Of a stretch of 64,000 nucleotides of DNA, positions 55,501 through 63,671 are shown piece by piece; position 1 is the stretch's first letter; each line of letters starts with the position of its first letter. The notes under the pieces were generated by a model. The model did not search any database. It was not told the DNA's origin and worked only from the letters and a program-made list of their open reading frames with translations. The stretch is from Flammeovirga agarivorans. Lineage in GTDB: Bacteria > Bacteroidota > Bacteroidia > Cytophagales > Flammeovirgaceae. A program made the translations under genes and the position numbers. The stretch lies in the NCBI RefSeq assembly GCF_012641475.1, contig NZ_JABAIL010000010.1:62001-126000 (forward strand), given 5' to 3'.

Positions 55501-56691
55501 ATGGACATTAGAGAGCAATTGATGCTCCTTCAGGATAATCACCAGCTTCGTTCTTTAAAAACGGTAGACCGACTTCAAAATGGTCATATCGATAAGAACG
55601 GTAAATCACTAGTGAGTTTTATATCCAATGATTATTTAGGAATAGCATCAGATCGAGAATTGCATGAAGATTTTATCCAAAATTATCTTCCTGTAAATTT
55701 CCATCATGGGTTTAGTAGTGCATCTTCTAGATTACTAGAAGGAAATGCTAGCATATTTGGTTTATTAGAGGATAAAGTAGCTGCTTCTTATCAAAAAGAG
55801 TCATGTATCTTTATGAACAGTGGATATCATGCCAATTTAGGAGTACTTAGTAGTTTACCTCAAAAGGGTGATCTAATTTTATCCGATAAGCTCAACCATG
55901 CTAGTATTGTTGATGGGCTAAAATTAAGTAAGGCCCATTTCGAAAGATACAAACACTTGGATTATCATCATTTAGAAAGGTTATTAGAGAAGAATGCTTC
56001 ACTATTCAGAAATATATATATCGTTTCTGAAGCCCTTTTTAGTATGGATGGTGATTCGGCTGATATTCCTAAACTTGTTGAGTTAAAAAAGAAATACAAT
56101 ACCCAATTAATCATCGATGAAGCACATAGTATCGGTGTTTATGGTGAAAATGGTCTGGGTCTTTGCGAAGAAAATAATGTGATTAATGACATCGATGTCA
56201 TCATTGCTCCTTGTGGAAAAGCTTTGGGAGGTGTAGGTGCATTGGTTATTACTTCTTCATTAATCAAAGAGTACCTGGTAAACCATTGTAGATCTTTTAT
56301 CTTCACTACTGCCCTACCTCCAATAAATGTTGCATGGTTATCCTTTATTTGGCAACAACTACCTAATTATAAATCGACAAGAAATAAGGTTTTCAAATTG
56401 ATAGACCATTTCAAATCGATTATGTCTGCAGGTGACTTCGATTTGGTCTCAGATTCCTATATACAACCCTTTGTTGTGGGAGAAAATCACAAAGCAATAG
56501 ACCTTTCTAATTTTTTGGAAGAAAAAGGGTTTTATGTTGCTCCTATACGATATCCAACGGTACCTAAAAATTCTGCTCGACTTCGAATTTCTATCACAGC
56601 TAATCATTCTATAAAAGAAATAGATCAGCTCGCTGAAATCTTATTGAACTATTTAAAAGCACATAATTATGAAAACGAGTTGGTTGATTAA
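55501..56691 (+). CDS. bioF: 8-amino-7-oxononanoate synthase
   Basis: 396 residues, alpha-oxoamine synthase family with PLP. Key parts are SNDYLGIASDRELHE, GSSASRLLEGN-like FSSASSRLLEGN, MNSGYHANLGVL, SDKLNHASIVDGL, IDEAHSIGVYGENGLG and PCGKALGGVGA, whose Lys should hold PLP. It joins pimeloyl-ACP (or CoA) and alanine. It starts 65 bases after bioB and overlaps bioG by 23 bases. Confidence 0.95.
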   Translation: MDIREQLMLLQDNHQLRSLKTVDRLQNGHIDKNGKSLVSFISNDYLGIASDRELHEDFIQNYLPVNFHHGFSSASSRLLEGNASIFGLLEDKVAASYQKESCIFMNSGYHANLGVLSSLPQKGDLILSDKLNHASIVDGLKLSKAHFERYKHLDYHHLERLLEKNASLFRNIYIVSEALFSMDGDSADIPKLVELKKKYNTQLIIDEAHSIGVYGENGLGLCEENNVINDIDVIIAPCGKALGGVGALVITSSLIKEYLVNHCRSFIFTTALPPINVAWLSFIWQQLPNYKSTRNKVFKLIDHFKSIMSAGDFDLVSDSYIQPFVVGENHKAIDLSNFLEEKGFYVAPIRYPTVPKNSARLRISITANHSIKEIDQLAEILLNYLKAHNYENELVD

Positions 56692-57346
56692 TGCAGGTAA
56701 TAAAGAGCTTCTAATCTTCTTTGCAGGTTGGGGACAATCGCCAGACTACTTTAAGAAATTCAAGAGTGATCAATTTGATGTTCTAATGGTTTACCATTAT
56801 CAAAATATTGAATTTGAACTCATCAACAACATAATAGAAGGCTATCAGACTACACATTGTCTAGGGTGGTCTTTTGGTGTAAAAGTCTGTGATCTTTTTA
56901 TCGATCAAGCTGAAATTAGTGGTGATAAAATGGCCTTAAATGGAAGTTTTCTCCCAGTTCATGAAGAGTATGGCATACCTAAAGCCATCTTCCAAGGGAC
57001 ACTAGATGGATTGTCTCAAAAAAATTGGGAGAAATTCATGTTCCGAATTTGTGGTAATAAAACACTCGCAGAAGAGTTGGTAAATTACAACCTTAGAAGT
57101 ATTGATACTTTAAAAGAGGAACTACAATACCTTGGAGAGATCTCCAACCTTCCTTCTTCGAATAATTTCAACAGTGTGCAAATCAGTAATAAAGATCGAA
57201 TTTTTCCAATAAGTAATCTTAAAACTGCTTGGGAAGAAAAAAATGCAAATCTTGTTACTACCAACTTACCACACTTCCCTTTTGAATCAATAACATCTTG
57301 GGAAGAGATTGTTTCACCTCAGCCTGAAGTATGCCATGGTAATTAA
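56669..57346 (+). CDS. bioG: BioG-type pimeloyl-ACP methyl ester esterase
   Basis: 225 residues of the DUF452/BioG alpha/beta-hydrolase family. It opens WLINAGNKELLIFFAGWGQSP, and the nucleophile elbow is GWSFGVKV with Ser as nucleophile. The Asp in SNKDRIFP and the His in LPHFPF fit the rest of the triad. In BioC-dependent pathways this enzyme removes the methyl ester to stop chain elongation at pimeloyl-ACP. It replaces the more familiar BioH. It overlaps bioF by 23 and bioC by 11 bases. Confidence 0.92.
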   Translation: MKTSWLINAGNKELLIFFAGWGQSPDYFKKFKSDQFDVLMVYHYQNIEFELINNIIEGYQTTHCLGWSFGVKVCDLFIDQAEISGDKMALNGSFLPVHEEYGIPKAIFQGTLDGLSQKNWEKFMFRICGNKTLAEELVNYNLRSIDTLKEELQYLGEISNLPSSNNFNSVQISNKDRIFPISNLKTAWEEKNANLVTTNLPHFPFESITSWEEIVSPQPEVCHGN

Positions 57347-58088
57347 TAAAGAGATCGTAGCACAAAGATTTGGCAAAAATGTTTCTACCTATAACACTGA
57401 AGCATTCATACAAAAGAGAATTTGTAAGGAACTGTACAGAAAGCTTATCTCTGTAAAAGATTCTTACAATAGTGTTTTTGAAATCGGATGTGGTACAGGC
57501 TTTTTGAGCAAACAAGCCATTCCTCATGTAAGTGATACTTATTTTGCTAATGACCTGGGTGTTTCTTGTACTCATCAGTTATTAAAGGACTACCCAAGCA
57601 TTAACTTTATTGAAGGGGATGCGGAAAATGTTAAGTATCCAGAAAGGTTAGACTTAGTACTATCAAGCTCAGCATTTCAATGGATGACAGATAGGGAAAG
57701 ATTACTAAAAAGAATCAATCAAAGTCTAAATAAAGATGGTTTACTAGCATTCAGTACTTTTGGTCCTTCAAATTTTGAAGAGTTAAAAACTACTTTGAAT
57801 GAAGGATTAGAATATGGCACACTTACACATTGGAGGAGACTTACAGAGGAAGCAGGCTTCGAAGTGTTATCAGCTTGGGAATGGAAAACACAACTGATTT
57901 TTTCTCAAGGAACAGATGTATTAAAACATATCAAAAAAACTGGTGTTGGAGGATGTGCAAATGCCAATAGCATCTGGACAAAATCAAAACTGATTGCCTT
58001 TAACGACAAATATCAATCACATTTTCCAAAAGAAAATGGAGTGCAATTAACTTATCATCCCATATTTATCATCGCAAAGAAAAAATAG
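57336..58088 (+). CDS. bioC: Malonyl-ACP O-methyltransferase
   Basis: 250 residues from ATG 57336, which lies within bioG; a TTG at 57309 would add nine residues. It begins VAQRFGKNVSTYNTEAFIQK, the usual BioC start. The SAM site is EIGCGTGFLSK, then NDLGVSCTHQL, SSSAFQWM, LAFSTFGPSNFEEL and GVGGCANAN (the family has GVGGTNA-like residues here). The enzyme methylates malonyl-ACP, so that fatty-acid synthesis can build the pimeloyl chain. Confidence 0.93.
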   Translation: MVINKEIVAQRFGKNVSTYNTEAFIQKRICKELYRKLISVKDSYNSVFEIGCGTGFLSKQAIPHVSDTYFANDLGVSCTHQLLKDYPSINFIEGDAENVKYPERLDLVLSSSAFQWMTDRERLLKRINQSLNKDGLLAFSTFGPSNFEELKTTLNEGLEYGTLTHWRRLTEEAGFEVLSAWEWKTQLIFSQGTDVLKHIKKTGVGGCANANSIWTKSKLIAFNDKYQSHFPKENGVQLTYHPIFIIAKKK

Positions 58089-58089
58089 T

Positions 58090-58725
58090 ATGAATATCTT
58101 TTTAACAGCCATCGGAACTGATAGTGGAAAGAGTGTTGTGTCAGCCATTCTTACAGAAGCTTTACAAGCAGATTACTGGAAGCCGATTCAAGCAGGATTT
58201 CCAACAGATACTGAAACGGTTCATCAGTTATTACCTACAAAAAAAGAAAAGCTAGAGGAAGCTTATTTATTAAAATATCCTATGTCTCCTCATGCATCTG
58301 CAAATAAAGAGGGGGTTTATGTTGACCTAGAGACCATTAAGATACCCTCGCACAAAAATGAAAATATGATCATTGAAGGTGCTGGTGGAATTATGGTGCC
58401 ATTAAATAATAAGGATATGGTCATTGATATTGCTGAGAAATTTAAACTTCCTGTAATTCTTGTAAGTAACATATATCTCGGAAATATCAATCATACGCTT
58501 CTTTCAATTAATGAATTAAAAAGACGCGGTTTAAAACTGGCAGGTATCGTATTTAATGGAGACAGAAATATTGACACCGAAAATGTCATTTTAGAACATG
58601 CAGAAGCTCCATGTTTATTTCACCTTCCTCAATTAGATCAAGTAACTCCCGATAGTATTAAAAGAGTAGCTGAAGAAGTAAGGCCTCAATTATATCAACT
58701 TTTAAATATTGAAAACTATGCATAA
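58090..58725 (+). CDS. bioD: ATP-dependent dethiobiotin synthetase
   Basis: 211 residues. The P-loop is AIGTDSGKSVVSA, where the first Gly of the usual pattern is Ala. DYWKPIQAGFPTDTE supplies the catalytic Lys. IIEGAGGIMVPLN and VILVSNIYLGNINHTLLS are also typical. The enzyme closes the ureido ring of dethiobiotin. It starts one base after the bioC stop and overlaps bioA by 8 bases, so the chain of coupled genes continues. Confidence 0.94.
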   Translation: MNIFLTAIGTDSGKSVVSAILTEALQADYWKPIQAGFPTDTETVHQLLPTKKEKLEEAYLLKYPMSPHASANKEGVYVDLETIKIPSHKNENMIIEGAGGIMVPLNNKDMVIDIAEKFKLPVILVSNIYLGNINHTLLSINELKRRGLKLAGIVFNGDRNIDTENVILEHAEAPCLFHLPQLDQVTPDSIKRVAEEVRPQLYQLLNIENYA

Positions 58726-60028
58726 GGACTTACTTCAGAGGGACCAACAATATGTTTGGCATCCATTTACACCGCAAACTTTAGCTCCAAAACCACTTGG
58801 CGTAAAAGCGGCAAAAGATTGTAAAATTATCCTTGAAGATGGTAAAGAAGTCATTGATGCTATCTCTTCTTGGTGGGTGAATATACATGGACACGGTAAT
58901 GAAGAACTTGCTGAAACTTTAAAACAACAAGCTTTAAACCTTGATCATATAATTTTTGCAGGTTTCACGCATGAACCTGCAGTAACACTAGCTGAGAAAT
59001 TAATCCCATTACTACCGGGTAAGTTCGATAAATGCTTTTTCTCTGATAACGGTAGTACTTCAACAGAAATAGCTTTAAAAATGGCTATCCAATACTTTTG
59101 GAATACCGGTGACAAAAAACGAAAAAAAGTAATTGCTTTTGAAGGGGCGTATCATGGCGACACTTTTGGAGCAATGTCTATGGCTGGAAGAACTCCATTT
59201 TCGGCCCCATTTGAAGAGTTCCTTTTTGATGTCAATTACCTACCATTTCCAACAGCAGAAAATTGGGAAGAAGTAAAAAGCTTAATGGTAGAGTATACAA
59301 AAAATGAAGATGCCTGTTGCTTTATTTTTGAACCATTAGTGCAAGGAGCTAGTGGAATGAGAATGTACAAAGCCGAACAGTTGGATGAATTGATTGGAAT
59401 TGCACAAAGTCATGGTACTTTGTGTATTGCAGATGAAGTGATGACTGGGTTCTATAGAACAGGAAAGTTATTTGCTACCAACCATCTGATAAACCATCAG
59501 CCTGATATAGTTTGTATGTCCAAGGCATTAACTGCAGGTATTTTACCTTTGAGTCTTACTTTTTGTACTCAGAAAATCTATGATGCTTTTCTAGTAGATG
59601 ACATGATGAAAACTTTTTTCCATGGGCACTCCTTTACTGGAAATCCATTGGCATGTGCCGTTGCGATTAAAAGTCTTGAGATGCTTTTAAGTGAAAAAAG
59701 GCAAAATCAAATTGATCACATTATTAAGTCACATCAAAAGTTTGCTGAGATATTATCCACTCTACCATTTGCAAAAAATATTAGACAAACAGGTACCATC
59801 CTAGCTTTTGATTATGACACGGAAAAAGATACATCATATTTCAACTCGATTCGTGATGAGCTTTATAATTTCTTTTTAAGTAAAGGTATCCTTCTTAGAC
59901 CATTAGGAAATACCGTTTACTTCCACACTCCTTACACCATCACGCAAGAAGAGTTAGATCATATTTATAACATTGTACATCGTTTATTTAAAGAGGGATT
60001 ATCAACAATGAAAGCTGATAGATGTTAA
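58718..60028 (+). CDS. bioA: Adenosylmethionine-8-amino-7-oxononanoate aminotransferase
   Basis: 436 residues from ATG 58718, inside the bioD 3' end; a TTG at 58709 is not needed. Class III aminotransferase features are YVWHPFTPQ, SWWVNIHGHGNEEL, FSDNGSTSTEIALKMA, AFEGAYHGDTFGAMSM, IADEVMTGFYRTGK and SKALTAGILPLSLTF with the PLP Lys. It uses SAM or Lys as amino donor to make 7,8-diaminononanoate. It is the last gene of the biotin cluster. No clear terminator follows before the small RNA pair. Confidence 0.96.
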   Translation: MHKDLLQRDQQYVWHPFTPQTLAPKPLGVKAAKDCKIILEDGKEVIDAISSWWVNIHGHGNEELAETLKQQALNLDHIIFAGFTHEPAVTLAEKLIPLLPGKFDKCFFSDNGSTSTEIALKMAIQYFWNTGDKKRKKVIAFEGAYHGDTFGAMSMAGRTPFSAPFEEFLFDVNYLPFPTAENWEEVKSLMVEYTKNEDACCFIFEPLVQGASGMRMYKAEQLDELIGIAQSHGTLCIADEVMTGFYRTGKLFATNHLINHQPDIVCMSKALTAGILPLSLTFCTQKIYDAFLVDDMMKTFFHGHSFTGNPLACAVAIKSLEMLLSEKRQNQIDHIIKSHQKFAEILSTLPFAKNIRQTGTILAFDYDTEKDTSYFNSIRDELYNFFLSKGILLRPLGNTVYFHTPYTITQEELDHIYNIVHRLFKEGLSTMKADRC

Positions 60029-60123
60029 TTAGTTTAATATTTAACTTTCATCAAATTAACACTTCTTTTATTGCATGAGAAATGATACATTTAAATGTTT
60101 TCCAGATATTTTTATACTTTTTC

Positions 60124-60155
60124 TTGCATAATTGATAAAAAATCCCGTATTTAGT
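60124..60155 (+). promoter_or_regulatory. Promoter of small RNA candidate, copy 2
   Basis: TTG (60124-60126), 21-base spacer, TATTTAGT (60148-60155). It shares TTCTTGCA and the downstream ACGAAAACAGC with copy 3. Confidence 0.55.
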
Positions 60156-60159
60156 TTAC

Positions 60160-60235
60160 GAAAACAGCAATAAGAAATAGTTTTTGGGTTATTAAAGGAA
60201 TTGAAAAGGTCTTCACTTTGTGAAGGCCTTTTTTT
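60160..60235 (+). ncRNA. Putative small RNA, copy 2 of 3
   Basis: The 38-base core 60165-60202 is identical to the other two copies. A terminator follows: 60204-60216 pair with 60220-60232, including GGTCTTCAC with GTGAAGGCC (one G-T pair), then a T-run. The hairpin sequence differs from copies 1 and 3 on both arms while pairing is kept. The predicted transcript is about 76 nt with no frame. Located 130 bases after bioA on the same strand, but it has its own promoter-like boxes. Confidence 0.72.
60204..60235 (+). terminator. Terminator of small RNA copy 2
   Basis: 13-bp stem with one G-T pair, 3-base loop and a T-run. Confidence 0.8.
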
Positions 60236-60344
60236 GATTCACCTTACCATTGTTAAAAAATTAACAGAAAATCAACTTAATGTGAATCCAAATTGTATAA
60301 AATCAAGAATATCCAATTAAAAAACGTAATAATCACATTTTTTC

Positions 60345-60376
60345 TTGCAAAGTTTAAAATAATGTCATTAATTAGT
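60345..60376 (+). promoter_or_regulatory. Promoter of small RNA candidate, copy 3
   Basis: TTG (60345-60347), 21-base spacer, TAATTAGT (60369-60376), preceded by the same T-rich TTCTTGCA as copy 2. Confidence 0.55.
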
Positions 60377-60380
60377 AAAC

Positions 60381-60457
60381 GAAAACAGCAATAAGAAATA
60401 GTTTTTGGGTTATTAAAGGAATTAAAAAGGTTCTCATTTTGTGAGGACCTTTTTTTA
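60381..60457 (+). ncRNA. Putative small RNA, copy 3 of 3
   Basis: The core 60386-60423 is identical over 38 bases to copies 1 and 2. The terminator stem pairs AAAAGGTTCTCA (60425-60436) with TGAGGACCTTTT (60442-60453), with a G-T pair and a T-run. Bases before the core (ACGAAAACAGC) are shared with copy 2, so these two arose by a local duplication, while the spacer sequence is largely changed. Confidence 0.72.
60425..60457 (+). terminator. Terminator of small RNA copy 3
   Basis: 12-bp stem with one G-T pair and a run of seven T. Confidence 0.8.
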
Positions 60458-60669
60458 TTTTTCACTAATAAGATTAAATGTTACAACTTTTCATGTCCTT
60501 TGCCGTGTTATTCTTGTTACGTGTTATTGATATGCGATAATCTCTTTATATTTTCGTATGATTTTTATTTATGCCAAACTGCAAGTAAAAATTTTTTATA
60601 TTAGATAGACATAAAGAGAAGCTTATCTATCACTTAGTTTTTCGACATCATTTAACTACCTCAATTTAG

Positions 60670-61878
60670 ATGAAATTTAATTTCATAAAACGTCTTGCTG
60701 TTATTTGCTTGATACTTATAAATGTTCAAGTCTTTGGACGAAGCTTTAGCCATTTAAATGACAGTACTAATACATTAAAAAAGGATACAACTAAAGTTGA
60801 AAAGAAAAGAAAAAACTTACGTTTTAGTATTCTTGGTGGACCTGGCTATACCCCCGATTATGGTTTCTTAATTGGTGCCAGTGCTTTATTTACGTTTTCA
60901 ACAGATACAACAGATAAAAAGATGAACCGTTCGGTAGTGCCTATTGCCGGCGCATGGTTGTCATCTGGTGGATTTAACTTGCTAATAAAACCACAACTTT
61001 TCTTTAACCATGATCGGTTTAGGTATTTTGGTCAGATCCAATATTTGAACAATATCAACAACTATTATGGTGTAGGATTCGATAATAATCAGAATATCGA
61101 AAGAGGGCCTGAAACCACTGAGTATTTCATGAACTCATTTCTTACTTTTGGTTCCTTCCTTTTTAGAATAGGAGATTCTGATTTCTTCTTGGGCCCCTCT
61201 TATGATGTAGGCTACAGAAGGTTAAGCGATATTGCCGCAGCAATGGCTGAAGACCCTGTATATATGAAACAGGCAGAAATGTTGGGAGGTGGTGATGAAG
61301 GAATGGAACTTTTCAATGTAGGTATAGGATTTGAATTATCTTATGACACAAGAGACATCCCTGCCAATGCATGGTCTGGTATTTACTTCGATCTTACAGC
61401 TAGATATTATGATAAATGGTTAGGATCAGATACTCAATGGGGCTTTCTAACTGCTGAATACCGCCAATATAAATTACTACCTTTCTTAGGAGAAAGAAGA
61501 GTATTAGCATGGACTGCTAAGGTAAGATCTTCATTCGGTGATGTTCCTTTTACAGAAATGTCGATGATTGGTTCTCCTTTTGATTTAAGAGGGTATTACC
61601 AAGGGCAATATAGAGATAAGTCAATGGGCTATGCAATGGCTGAATACCGTCATATGTTCAACTCTAAATCCAAATTACTCAACCGTCTTGGTTTTGCATT
61701 CTGGGGAGGTGTAGGTATGGTTGGCCCTGAAGTTTACAACCCAGGTGGAGTACTTCCCAACTTTGGTGGAGGCCTTAGAATTGAAGTACAACCAAGAATG
61801 AACTTCCGTATTGATGTAGGTAAAGATCCGATTGCGAATCAAACATTATTATACTTCAATATGACTGAAGCATTCTAA
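60670..61878 (+). CDS. BamA/TamA-like (surface antigen) outer-membrane protein
   Basis: 402 residues with a signal peptide (LAVICLILINVQVFG). After a short charged linker the barrel begins with RFSILGGPGYTPDYGFLIGAS. It includes ELSYDTRDIPANAWSGIYFDL, SPFDLRGYYQGQYRDKSM (the surface-antigen RGY loop) and MAEYRHMF, and ends QTLLYFNMTEAF. No POTRA domains precede it. It is a distant relative in layout of the product at 51.8 kb. The role is unknown; a lipid or protein insertion barrel is possible. Confidence 0.83.
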   Translation: MKFNFIKRLAVICLILINVQVFGRSFSHLNDSTNTLKKDTTKVEKKRKNLRFSILGGPGYTPDYGFLIGASALFTFSTDTTDKKMNRSVVPIAGAWLSSGGFNLLIKPQLFFNHDRFRYFGQIQYLNNINNYYGVGFDNNQNIERGPETTEYFMNSFLTFGSFLFRIGDSDFFLGPSYDVGYRRLSDIAAAMAEDPVYMKQAEMLGGGDEGMELFNVGIGFELSYDTRDIPANAWSGIYFDLTARYYDKWLGSDTQWGFLTAEYRQYKLLPFLGERRVLAWTAKVRSSFGDVPFTEMSMIGSPFDLRGYYQGQYRDKSMGYAMAEYRHMFNSKSKLLNRLGFAFWGGVGMVGPEVYNPGGVLPNFGGGLRIEVQPRMNFRIDVGKDPIANQTLLYFNMTEAF

Positions 61879-61886
61879 TAAAAAAT

Positions 61887-61937
61887 TAATACACAAAAAA
61901 GGCCTTGATGTTTATTCAAGGCCTTTTTTGTGTATTA
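61887..61937. terminator. Very long bidirectional terminator hairpin
   Basis: A perfect 22-bp stem (61887-61908 with 61916-61937) and a 7-base loop. A six-A run and its T complement lie inside the stem, as expected for a two-way terminator between convergent genes. Confidence 0.9.
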
Positions 61938-61947
61938 CAATCGACGA

Positions 61948-62706
61948 CTATTTACCTAAAACTAGGAAACTGCCATTCAATAAATTCTCTTTATTATAAC
62001 GGAATAACTCGTCTTCAGTATTTCCTGTATATACATGACCTCCAGCAGCCTCAACAACTGCTTGACCTGCGGCTGTATCCCACTCCATTGTAGGACCATG
62101 TCTATAATATAAATCTGCTTTACCTTCTGCTACCATACAGAATTTTAAAGAACTACCTACTGAAATTGATTCCGTTGCACTGTATTTACCAATGATCTCT
62201 TCTTCAGCTGGGTTTGCATGTGACTTAGAACGAACAGCAACTCTATTGCCTTCTTTCCATTTCACTTCAATTGGATCTAATATTCCTGCTTCACCTTTCT
62301 TCGCTCCAATACCATCAATACCAATATAGATCACTCCTTTTACAGGAACATAAACTACACCTAATACTGGTTTTTTCTCGTGAATCAGAGCTATATTTAC
62401 AGTGAACTCTCCATTTCTATTAATAAACTCTTTAGTGCCATCAAGAGGATCTACACACCAATAGGTAGTCCAATCTTTACGCTCATCGTAAGACATTTCT
62501 TTGCCTTCCTCAGATAAGATTGGGTATTCTAACTTAGTAAGGCCTTCCATTATTACTTCATGTGAAGCCTTATCTGCTAGTGTTAAAGGAGAATTATCGT
62601 CTTTAATTTCAACGCCTAAATCTTCTTTTTGATAAATTTCCATGATTGCATGACCTGCATCAATTGCAATTTGCATACAATCCTCAGATAATTTTTCTAA
62701 GTTCAT
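61948..62706 (-). CDS. cysQ: 3'(2'),5'-bisphosphate nucleotidase
   Basis: 252 residues of the inositol-monophosphatase superfamily, CysQ branch. Metal-site motifs are DNSPLTLADKASHE, LSEEGKE, WCVDPLDGTKEFINRNGEFTVNIAL and MEWDTAAGQAVVEAAGG. The enzyme removes the 3' phosphate from PAP, a by-product of sulfate assimilation and sulfotransfer. It is preceded by a -7 box and closed by a two-way terminator, so it is a single gene. Confidence 0.95.
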   Translation of the reverse strand: MNLEKLSEDCMQIAIDAGHAIMEIYQKEDLGVEIKDDNSPLTLADKASHEVIMEGLTKLEYPILSEEGKEMSYDERKDWTTYWCVDPLDGTKEFINRNGEFTVNIALIHEKKPVLGVVYVPVKGVIYIGIDGIGAKKGEAGILDPIEVKWKEGNRVAVRSKSHANPAEEEIIGKYSATESISVGSSLKFCMVAEGKADLYYRHGPTMEWDTAAGQAVVEAAGGHVYTGNTEDELFRYNKENLLNGSFLVLGK

Positions 62707-62733
62707 TCTTTATGGATTTTGTTAATTGAGATA

Positions 62734-62741
62734 CAAATATA
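62734..62741 (-). promoter_or_regulatory. -7 box for cysQ
   Basis: TATATTTG on the minus strand, an exact TAnnTTTG match, 27 bases before the ATG. The -33 region has only a weak TTT. Confidence 0.45.
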
Positions 62742-62768
62742 AAAAATAAGTCAAGAGTGTAAACCTTC

Positions 62769-63671
62769 CTACATTAATACATAAGGAGTTTCTGGCTTCC
62801 AAGGGTCAGGTAAATCTCTTTCTTTCAACTCATCTTTAATATTGATCTCTATCGTTCTTGAAAGAGTTAACATCGGTGTATCTGAAGATTTATCTTCAAA
62901 AGGGTCTTGCAAGTAAGTGGCAATCCTTTCGATAATAAGAAAAGCCATAGCAAGTGTAACACTAGTTACCAATAACACAACACCATTAGTCTCTACCAAA
63001 CCATAGGGAACAGAAAAAATGAAAAAATAAATCAGTATCTCAAGTAACAATGTATACATACTTGGGAAGACTGTATTTTTAATTCGCTCACATTTACCCA
63101 TTGCATCCGTCAACTTACAGAGGGTGGTATCCAATTGAACTAGCTGATAAGTATCTAAATACTTCTCTTTATATAGTTTTCGTAGTAATTGACCTTGTGT
63201 AAATAACAATGCATTGGGAACATTCTTACTTGTTTTTAACTCTTCAATCTCCTCTTTGGGCAATAAATGATTGATATCCATTGTTGTATTCTGCTTCCTT
63301 AAATGCCTTGTCAAAGCAAAACACCAAGCTGCCTGACGGTATGACATTTCTGTAAGAAGTTCTTTTAACTCCGGATTATTAGGTAAGAAAGTCATGAGTT
63401 GTCTTACCCAACTTCTCGAATCATTTACTATGGCACCCCAAACTTGCCTTGCTTCCCACCATCTTTGATAAGATGAGTTGGTTCTAAAAGCCAATAGTAA
63501 AGAAATTGCTGTACCAGGGACTGTGATAATACCCAGAGGTAAACTTAAATTGCTTAACATGTGTTCATCATCTAAAATTGATAAGAACAACATATAAATA
63601 ACAATAAGTAAAACGGAGAACCATAAATCTTTGAAAAGTCTCTTCCAAGGAATGTAAAGTCTTGTAACCAT
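62769..63671 (-). CDS. Bestrophin family ion channel (UPF0187)
   Basis: 300 residues. The diagnostic region AFRTNSSYQRWWEARQVWGAIVNDSRSW follows the first pair of membrane segments, and a second pair lies at about 210-255 (YTLLLEILIYFFIFSVPYGL, VVLLVTSVTLAMAFLIIERI). The end IATYLQDPFEDKSSDTPML is also typical. Bacterial bestrophins form pentameric channels, for sodium or chloride depending on the member. It is monocistronic; cysQ lies behind it on the same strand, 62 bases away. Confidence 0.93.
   Translation of the reverse strand: MVTRLYIPWKRLFKDLWFSVLLIVIYMLFLSILDDEHMLSNLSLPLGIITVPGTAISLLLAFRTNSSYQRWWEARQVWGAIVNDSRSWVRQLMTFLPNNPELKELLTEMSYRQAAWCFALTRHLRKQNTTMDINHLLPKEEIEELKTSKNVPNALLFTQGQLLRKLYKEKYLDTYQLVQLDTTLCKLTDAMGKCERIKNTVFPSMYTLLLEILIYFFIFSVPYGLVETNGVVLLVTSVTLAMAFLIIERIATYLQDPFEDKSSDTPMLTLSRTIEINIKDELKERDLPDPWKPETPYVLM

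Larger units (their letters stand above)
60029..60669 (+). other. Intergenic region holding two small RNA units
   Basis: 641 bases. It holds copies 2 and 3 of the small RNA family in tandem, 221 bases apart. The rest is AT-rich, without a reliable frame. The surface-antigen gene at 60670 is preceded by a few A/T-rich bases without a clear promoter box. Confidence 0.6.
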
